DNA of 64,000 nucleotides. Source: Leptobrachium leishanense (lineage: Eukaryota > Chordata > Amphibia > Anura > Megophryidae). This document shows, piece after piece, positions 56,595 through 64,000 of this stretch. Each line of letters starts with the position of its first letter. Position 1 is the first letter of the stretch. Position numbers and translations under genes: made by a program. Under the pieces are notes generated by a model. That model saw nothing but the letters and a program-made list of their open reading frames with translations. It searched no databases and was not told the DNA's origin. Location: assembly GCA_009667805.1 (NCBI GenBank), contig CM019071.1:47627593-47691592 (forward strand), written 5' to 3'.

Positions 56595-59209
56595 TAGGGG
56601 GGGTTAGTGGAGTGCATGGTTTACTCGGGGGTTAGTGGAGTGCATGGTGTACAGGGGGGGATAGTAGAGTGTATGGTGTACTCGGGGGTTAGTGGAGTGC
56701 ATGGTGTACACGGGGGGTTAGTAGAGTGCATGCTGTACACGGGGGTTAGTAGAGTGTATGGTGTACACGGGGGTTAGTAGAGTGCATGCTGTACACGGGG
56801 TTAGTAGAGTGTATGGTGTACACGGGGGTTAGTAGAGTGCATGGTGTACACGGGGGGTTAGTAGAGTGCATGGTGTACACGGGGGTTAGTTGAGTGTATG
56901 GTGTACACGGGGAGATTAGTAGAGTGCATGGTGTACACGGGGGTTAGTTGAGTGCATGGTGTACACGGTTGAGTTAGTAGAGTGCATGGTGCACACGGTG
57001 GTGTTAGTAGAGTGCATGGTGTACATGGTGGTGTTAGTAGAGTGCATGGTGTACACGGGGGTTAGTAGAGTGCATGGTGTACACGGGGGGGTTAGTAGAG
57101 TGCATGGTGTACATGGTGGTGTTAGTAGACTGCATGGTGTACACGGGGGTTAGTTGAGTGTATGGTGTACACGTGGAGATTAGTAGAGTGCATGGTGTAC
57201 ACGGTTGAGTTAGTAGAGTGCATGGTGCATACGGTGGTGTTAGTAGAGTGCATGGTGTACATGGTGGTGTTAGTAGACTGCATGGTGTACACGGTGGTGT
57301 TAGTAGAGTGCATGGTGTACACGGGGGTTAGTAGAGTGCATGGTGTACACGGGGGGTTAGTAGAGTGCATGGTGTACACGGTGGGGTTAGTAGAGTGCAT
57401 GGTGTACACAGGGGTTAGTAGAGTGCATGGTGTACACAGGGGTTAGTAGAGTGCATTGTGTACACAGGGGTTAGTAGAGTGCATTGTGTACACGGTGGAG
57501 TTAGTAGAGTGCATGGTGTACACGGGGGTTAGTAGAGTGCATGGTGTACACAGGGGTTAGTAGAGTGCATGGTGTACACGGGGGTTGGTAGAGTGCATGG
57601 TGTACACGGGGATTAGTAGAGTGCATGGTGTACACGGTGGTGTTAGTAGAGTGCATGGTGTACACGGTGGTGTTAGTAGAGTGCATGGTGTACACGGTCG
57701 TGTTAGTAGAGTGCATGGTGTACACGGTGGTGTTAGTAGAGTGCATGGTGTACACGGTGGAGTTAGTAGAGTGCATGGTGTACACGGGGAGTTAGTAGAG
57801 TGCATCGTGTACACGGTGGAGTTAGTAGAGTGCATGGTGTACACAGTGGTGTTAGTAGAGTGCATGGTGTACACGGTGGTGTTAGTAGAGTGCATGGTGT
57901 ACACGGTGGTGTTAGTAGAGTGCATGGTGTACACGGTGGTGTTAGTAGAGTGCATGGTGTAGACGGTGGTGTTAGTAGAGTGCATGGTGTACACGGTGGT
58001 GTTAGTAGAGTGCATGGTGTACACAGGGGTTAGTAGAGTGCATGGTGTACACGGGGGTTGGTAGAGTGCATGGTGTACACGGGGGTTGGTAGAGTGCATG
58101 GTGTACACGGGGATTAGTAGAGTGCATGTGTGTACACGGTGGTGTTAGTAGAGTGCATGGTGTACACGGTGGTGTTAGTAGAGTGCATGGTGTACACGGT
58201 CGTGTTAGTAGAGTGCATGGTGTACACGGTGGTGTTAGTAGAGTGCATGGTGTACACGGTGGAGTTAGTAGAGTGCATGGTGTACACGGGGAGTTAGTAG
58301 AGTGCATCGTGTACACGGTGGAGTTAGTAGAGTGCATGGTGTACACAGTGGTGTTAGTAGAGTGCATGGTGTACACGGTGGTGTTAGTAGAGTGCATGGT
58401 GTACACGGTGGTGTTAGTAGAGTGCATGGTGTACACGGTGGTGTTAGTAGAGTGCATGGTGTAGACGGTGGTGTTAGTAGAGTGCATGGTGTACACGGTG
58501 GTGTTAGTTAGAGTGCATGGTGTACACAGGGGTTAGTAGAGTGCATGGTGTACACGGGGGTTGGTAGAGTGCATGGTGTACACGGGGATTAGTAGAGTGC
58601 ATGGTGTACACGGTGGTGTTAGTAGAGTGCATGGTGTACACGGTGGTGTTAGTAGAGTGCATGGTGTACACGGTCGTGTTAGTAGAGTGCATGGTGTACA
58701 CGGTGGTGTTAGTAGAGTGCATGGTGTACACGGTGGAGTTAGTAGAGTGCATGGTGTACACGGGGAGTTAGTAGAGTGCATCGTGTACACGGTGGAGGAG
58801 TTAGTAGAGTGCATGGTGTACACAGTGGTGTTAGTAGAGTGCATGGTGTACACGGTGGTTAGTAGAGTGCATGGTGTACACAGTGGTGTTAGTAGAGTGC
58901 ATGGTGTACACGGTGGTGTTAGTAGAGTGCATGGTGTAGACGGTGGTGTTAGTAGAGTGCATGGTGTACACGGTGGTGTTAGTAGAGTGCATGGTGTACA
59001 CGGTGGAGTTAGTAGAGTGCATGGTGTACACGGTGGAGTTAGTAGAGTGCATGGTGTACACGGTGGTGTTAGTAGAGTGCATGGTGTACACGGTGGAGTT
59101 AGTAGAGTGCATGGTGTACACGGTGGAGTTAGTAGAGTGCATGGTGTACACGGAGTTAGTAGAGTGCATGGTGTACACGGTGGAGTTAGTAGAGTGCATG
59201 GTGTACAGC

Positions 59210-59345
59210 CCGGGGTCAGCAACCTTGGCTCCCTGATGTTTTTGGAACTACATCTCCCATGATGCTCAGCCATCCATTAGGCTGACTGAGCCACATGGGA
59301 AATGTAGTTCCCAAAACCTCAGGTAGCCAAGGTTGCTGACCTCTG
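59210..59345. mobile_element. 136-bp hAT-type fold-back element, copy 1
   Basis: The ends GGGGTCAGCAACCTTGGCTC and GAGCCAAGGTTGCTGACCTC-type arms (here one arm is CAGGTAGCC) fold back through CATCTCCCATGATGC. The flanks on both sides are the array unit (GTGTACA), which serves as the target duplication of about 7-8 bp. Confidence 0.85.
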
Positions 59346-59708
59346 GTGTACACGGTGGAGTTAGTAGAGTGCATGGTGTACACGGTGGAGTTAGTAGAGT
59401 GCATGGTGTACACGGTGGAGTTAGTAAAGTGCATTGTGTACACGGTGGAGTTAGTAGAGTGCATGGTGTACACGGTGGAGTTAGTAGAGTGCATGGTGTA
59501 CACGGTGGAGTTAGTAGAGTGCATGGTGTACACGGTGGTGTTAGTAGAGTGCATGGTGTACACGGTAGAGTTAGAGTGCATGGTGTACACGGTAGAGTTA
59601 GAGTGCATGGTGTACACGGTGGAGTTAGTAAAGTGCATGGTGTACACGGTGGAGTTAGTAGAGTGCATGGTGTTCACGGTGGAGTTAGTAGAGTGCATGG
59701 TGTACAGC

Positions 59709-59844
59709 CAGGGGTCAGCAACCTTGGCTCCCTGATGTTTTTGGAACTACATCTCCCATGATGCTCAGCCATCCATTAGGCTGACTGAGCCACATGGGAA
59801 ATGTAGTTTCCAAAACCTCAGGGAGCCAAGGTTGCTGACCTCTG
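59709..59844. mobile_element. 136-bp hAT-type fold-back element, copy 2
   Basis: It is almost identical to the copy 499 bp upstream and has the same position relative to the array unit. Its arms match each other slightly better (CAGGGAGCCAAGG), so it is closer to the inserted form. Confidence 0.85.
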
Positions 59845-60962
59845 GTGTACACGGTGGAGTTAGAGTGCATGGTGTACACGGTAGAGTTAGAGTGCATGGT
59901 GTACACGGGGGTTAGTAGAGTGCATGGTGTACACGGTGGAGTTATATAGAGTGCATGGTGTACACAGTGGTGTTAGTAGAGTGCATGGTGTACACGGTGG
60001 TTAGTAGAGTGCATGGTGTACACGGGGGTTAGTAGAGTGCATGGTGTACACGGTGGAGTTAGTAGAGTGCATGTGTACACGGTGGAGTTAGTAGAGTGCA
60101 TGGTGTACACGGGGGTTAGTAGAGTGCATGGTGTACATGGGGGTTAGTAGAGTGCATGGTGTACACGGGGTTAGAGTGCATGGTGTACACGAGGGGTTAG
60201 TTGAGTGCATGGTGTACACGGTGGTGTTAGTAGAGTGCATGGTGTACACGGGGGTTAGTAGAGTGCATGGTGTACACGGGGGTTAGTAGAGTGCATGGTG
60301 TACACGGGGGTTAGTAGAGTGTATGGTGTACACGGGGGTTAGTAAAGTGCATGGTGTACACGGGGGTTAGTAGAGTGTATGGTGTACACGGGGGTTAGTA
60401 GAGTGCATGGTGTACACAGGGGTTAGTAGAGTGCATGGTGTACACGGGGGTTAGTAGAGTGCATGGTGTACACAGGGGTTAGAGTGCATGGTGTACACGG
60501 TGGAGTTAGTAGAGTGCATGGTGTACACAGGGGTTAGTAGAGTGCATGGTGTACACAGGGGGTTAGTAGAGTGCATGGTGTACACGGTGGAGTTAGTAGA
60601 GTGCATGGTGTACACGGGGGGGTTAGTAGAGTGCATGGTGTACACGGTGGAGTTAGTAGAGTGCATGGTGTACACAGGGGTTAGTAGAGTGCATGGTGTA
60701 CACAGGGGTTAGTAGAGTGCATGATGTACACAGGAGTTAGTAGAGTGCATGGTGTACACAGGGGTTAGAGTGCATGGTGTACACGGTGGAGTTAGTAGAG
60801 TGCATGGTGTACACGGGGGGGTTAGTAGAGTGCATGGTGTACACGGTGGAGTTAGTAGAGTGCATGGTGTACACAGGGGTTAGTAAAGTGTATGGTGTAC
60901 AGGGGGGTTAGTATATGTCATTGTATCCCTGTGACATGCTCCCTCCCTCCCTCGGCCTCCAG

Positions 60963-61037
60963 GTGACGCCCTGCTCGGTGCTCTGCCGGATTCTACCTGC
61001 CCAAAAGGATTTGACAAAATCAATGGCTCCTGTGTAG
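60963..61037 (+). CDS. ltbp4: LTBP4 shared exon: CPKGFDKINGSC segment before first calcium-binding EGF
   Basis: This 75-bp exon is entered and left in phase 1 (CGGCCTCCAG acceptor, GTAG|GTGAGT donor). It encodes GDALLGALPDSTCPKGFDKI followed by NGSCV. The C(P)xGF.(R/K)(V/I)N.S/T.C element lies between the first TB-like domain and the first calcium-binding EGF in LTBPs, and CP.GF..(V/I)NGSC is the LTBP4 form as I recall it. N-G-S is a sequon. Confidence 0.93.
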   Translation: MTPCSVLCRILPAQKDLTKSMAPV

Positions 61038-61126
61038 GTGAGTCCTGCTGCCCCCGCTTCCTCCACAGATCCCCCAACTCCAGCTTTCCCTGTGTGTCTC
61101 TGCACAACACCAGCTCTTCCTACACA

Positions 61127-61455
61127 GGCATTACAGACCCTGCAGTAACGGGGTGCAGTCTCAGGATGCAGACCCTGCAGTAACGGGGTGCAGTCTCAGG
61201 ATGCAGACATTACAGACCCTGCAGTAACGGGGTGCAGTCTCAGGATGCAGACGTTGCAGACCCTGCAGTAACGGGGTGCAGTCTCAGGATGCAGACATTA
61301 CAGACCCTGCAGTAACGGGGTGCAGTCTCAGGATGCAGACATTACAGACCCTGCAGTAACGGGGTGCAGTCTCAGGATGCAGACATTACAGACCCTGCAG
61401 TAACGGGGTGCAGTCTCAGGATGCAGACATTACAGACCCTGCAGTAACGGGGTGC
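61127..61455. repeat. 44-bp minisatellite, about 8 copies
   Basis: The unit is CATTACAGACCCTGCAGTAA followed by CGGGGTGCAGTCTCAGGATG and CAGA. One early unit lacks CATTACAG. Confidence 0.93.
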
Positions 61456-61959
61456 AGGCGTTATCCTTTGTGGTGCCACCATGCCAGGTTTGCAGAGGAG
61501 CCGCGCCTTAACCCAGTTTTCTCTCCTGAAAGGGTTAATAAGACCTGTTTTTTTTCTTGGTTCATTTCCCCGTGTTCCTGCTTTTCTTGGCCCTGTATTC
61601 CCAGTACCCTGCGCCGCCCCCTTATCTGTGCCAGTTCATGTCTAGACGCCCCGATAAGCCGCTGCCAGCCCTGCCACCGTCTATTTCATTACCAGAGCTG
61701 TAAGTGACCCTGTGTGCCCGTCGTGCATACTGCCGGTACGCGGCTGCAGAGTCACTTCTGGTCACCTTCGCCTCGAGTCTGGTGTGACGTCCACAGAGAC
61801 AAAAAATTCTATTGGAGTTTATTTCTGCTGCCCGGGGAGAGGATGAGGGCACCGGTGCCAGCCTGTGATACCCGGGGGCCCGTTTACCCCGCGCCGATAT
61901 TCACCGCTATTACAATTACGGTGATTTCCAACACCGGCAGCGGAGATTCAGCGAATAAC

Positions 61960-63100
61960 AGGGACAGCGCTACAATAACCACAAGGACCGGGGAACAGCG
62001 CTACAATAACCACAAGGACCGGGGAACAGCGCTACAATAACCACAACGACCGGGGAACAGCGCTACAATAACCACAACGACCGGGGAACAGCGCTACAAT
62101 AACCACAAGGACCGGGGAACAGAGCTACAATAACCACAAGGACCGGGGAACAGCGCTACAATAACCACAAGGACCGGGGAACAGAGCTACAATAACCACA
62201 AGGACCGGGGAACAGCGCTACAATAACCACAAGGACCGGGGAACAGCGCTACAATAACCACAAGGACCGGGGAACAGCGCTACAATAACCACAAGGACCG
62301 GGGAACAGCGCTACAATAACCACAAGGACCGGGGAACAGCGCTACAATAACCACAAGGACCGGGGAACAGCGCTACAATAACCACAAGGACCGGGGAACA
62401 GCGCTACAATAACCACAAGGACCGGAACAGCGCTACAATAACCACAAGGACCGGGGAACAGCGCTACAATAACCACCACGACCGAGGAACAGCGCTACAA
62501 TAACCACAACGACCGGGGAACAGCGCTACAATAACCACAACGACCGGGGAACAGAGCTACAATAACCACAACGACCGGGGAACAGAGCTACAATAACCAC
62601 AACGACCGGGGAACAGCGCTACAATAACCACAACGACCAGGGAACAGCGCTACAATAACCGCAACGACCGGAGAACAGCGCTACAATAACCGCAACGACC
62701 GAGGAACAGCGCTACAATAACCGCAACGACCGAGGAACAGCGCTACAATAACCGCAACGACCGAGGAACAGCGCTACAATAACCGCAACGACCGGGGAAC
62801 AGCGCTACAATAACCGCAACGACCGGGGAACAGCGCTACAATAACCGCAACGACCGGGGAACAGCGCTACAATAACCGCAACGACCGGGGAACAGCGCTA
62901 CAATAACCACAACGACCGGGGAACAGCGCTACAATAACCGCAACGACCGGGGAACAGCGCTACAATAACCACAACGACCGGGGAACAGCGCTACAATAAC
63001 CACAACGACCGGGGAACAGCGCTACAATAACCACAACGACCGGGGAACAGCGCTACAATAACCACAACGACCGGGGAACAGCGCTACAATAACCACAACA
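61960..63100. repeat. 31-bp minisatellite, about 36 copies
   Basis: The unit is GGGGAACAGCGCTACAATAA followed by CCACAAGGACC. The sub-type AACGACC replaces AAGGACC in the right half, and CCGCAACGACC in the middle of that half, which records successive expansions. Confidence 0.95.
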
Positions 63101-63123
63101 ATAAAGCTACTCCCCAATCAATG

Positions 63124-63325
63124 TTACTCTCTCTCTCTCCTCCTCCTGTCTGTCTCTCTCCTCTTCTCTGTCAGTCTGTCTGTCTCTCTCCTCCTCTCTG
63201 TCAGTCTGTCTGTCTCTCTCCTCCTCTCTGTCAGTCTGTCTGTCTCTCTCCTCCTCTCTGTCAGTCTGTCCGTCTCTCTCCTCCTCTCTGTCAGTCTGTC
63301 TCCCGCTGTGTTTCTGTGTCTCTCC
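63124..63325. repeat. 30-bp CT-rich minisatellite, about 6 copies
   Basis: The unit is CTCCTCCTCTCTGTCAGTCT followed by GTCTGTCTCT. It lies 50-240 bp before the acceptor of the last exon and merges into its pyrimidine tract. Confidence 0.92.
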
Positions 63326-63368
63326 TGTGATTTTTTTTGACGCTCTCTCTCTCTCTCTCCCCGGACAG

Positions 63369-63491
63369 ATATTGATGAATGTAAGGATCCCGCTCTGTGC
63401 CAGAATGGAGACTGCACCAACACCAGGGGGAGCTTCAGCTGCTTGTGCAGAGCCGGCTACTTACTGGACTCGTCCCGGAGCAGCTGTATCT
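63369..63491 (+). CDS. ltbp4: LTBP4 shared exon: first calcium-binding EGF-like domain
   Basis: This 123-bp exon, phase 1 in and out, encodes a complete cb[23 protein letters not shown], then [20 protein letters not shown]. The D-I-D-E start binds calcium. C-x-N-x(4)-F-x-C is the Asp/Asn beta-hydroxylation pattern. [11 protein letters not shown] is almost the same as [12 protein letters not shown] in human LTBP4 as I recall it. Exon and domain coincide, as is usual in this family. The donor TATCT|GTGAGT is also the first unit of the array that follows. The gene continues beyond the window. Confidence 0.96.
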
Positions 63492-64000
63492 GTGAGTCAC
63501 ATACATACCACTGTGATCTGTATAGAACCTCCACTACACACAACACAACACCTCCATGTCTGTGAGTCACATACATACCACTGTGATCTGTATAGAACCT
63601 CCACTACACACAACACAACACCTCCCTGTCTGTGAGTCACATACATACCACTGTGATCTGTATAGAACCTCCACTACACACAACACAACACCTCCCTGTC
63701 TGTGAGTCACATACATACCACTGTGATCTGTATAGACCCTCCACTACACACAACACAACACCTCCCTGTCTGTGAGTCACAAACATACCACTGTGATCTG
63801 TATAGAACCTCCACTACACACAACACAACACCTCCCTGTCTGTGAGTCACATACATACCACTGTGATCTGTATAGAACCTCCACTACACACAACACAACA
63901 CCTCCCTGTCTGTGAGTCACATACATACCACTGTGATCTGTATAGAACCTCCACTACACACAACACAACACCTCCCTGTCTGTGAGTCACATACATACCA
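63492..64000. repeat. 70-bp array starting exactly at the exon donor, at least 8 copies
   Basis: The unit begins GTGAGTCACATACATACCAC and ends ACACCTCCCTGTCT. Starts fall at 63492, 63562, 63632, 63702, 63772, 63842, 63912 and 63982. The first start is the real splice donor. Every unit repeats the donor-like CT|GTGAGT and the sequence TGAGTCA. The array runs off the window. Confidence 0.95.

Larger units (their letters stand above)
56595..60915. repeat. 28-30-bp minisatellite, about 145 copies, with higher-order blocks
   Basis: The unit is GGTGTTAGTAGAGTGCATGG followed by TGTACACGGT, with shorter GGGGGTTAG forms. Blocks of about 480-500 bp are repeated: the rare variant CACGGTCGTG occurs at 57693, 58195 and 58669. 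Two copies of a 136-bp mobile element lie inside (59210-59345, 59709-59844). Confidence 0.95.
61038..63368 (+). other. LTBP4 intron filled by three arrays
   Basis: Arrays at 61127-61455, 61960-63100 and 63124-63325 make up most of it. The part from 61456 to 61959 is single-copy with no exon seen. The acceptor is CCCCGGACAG at 63368, preceded by a (CT)n run. Confidence 0.65.

Overview
The window is vertebrate nuclear DNA, most probably from a frog. The vertebrate call rests on split exons of one recognisable extracellular-matrix gene. The frog call rests on the mobile elements, which look like amphibian families: short hAT elements, a Kolobok-like element with a TTAA target site, and a dispersed fragment near 6.33-6.47 kb of a kind I associate with frog genomes. 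The species cannot be fixed from sequence alone.

The only gene I can support is the 5' part of LTBP4 (latent TGF-beta-binding protein 4) on the + strand, running off the right edge. Splice phases agree across all nine confident exons. The long form uses exons 3783-3853, 4226-4577 and 7332-7513, with a possible extra exon at 101-144. The short form starts in exon 17714-17933, which holds its own ATG, signal peptide and four-cysteine domain. Both forms leave a phase-1 donor and can join the shared exon 52275-52490. Shared exons follow at 52593-52840, 54524-54626, 60963-61037 and 63369-63491. The product is secreted, binds the latent TGF-beta complex and anchors it to microfibrils and elastic fibres.

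Roughly 60% of the window is tandem repeat: more than twenty unrelated minisatellite arrays with units of about 14-80 bp, nearly all in introns. Layout: Kolobok-like element (1.5-2.6 kb); long-form exons with small arrays (3.8-7.5 kb); GATA/GACA array (8-10 kb); 48-bp, 36-bp and 41-bp arrays (11.7-17.2 kb); short-form first exon (17.7 kb); 36-bp GTCTGTCTG array (18.5-19.4 kb); 26-bp array (19.8-23 kb); AT-rich 36-bp array (24.7-29.4 kb); telomere-like TTAGGG-rich array (31.8-33.4 kb); 40-bp array in two opposite orientations (34.3-40.2 kb) holding a hAT element with its own 21-bp array; 22-bp array (41-42 kb); about 5 kb of polypyrimidine minisatellite interrupted by a hAT element (43.7-50.4 kb); then shared exons separated by further arrays (50.8-64 kb).

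The very long open frames in the window are repeat artefacts: their units are stop-free in the frame concerned and usually a multiple of 3 bp. The most interesting material is the relation between arrays and the gene: arrays carrying transcription-factor-like motifs on both sides of the short-form start, arrays made of splice-donor-like sequence beside real donors, and mobile elements nested in arrays with readable target-site duplications.
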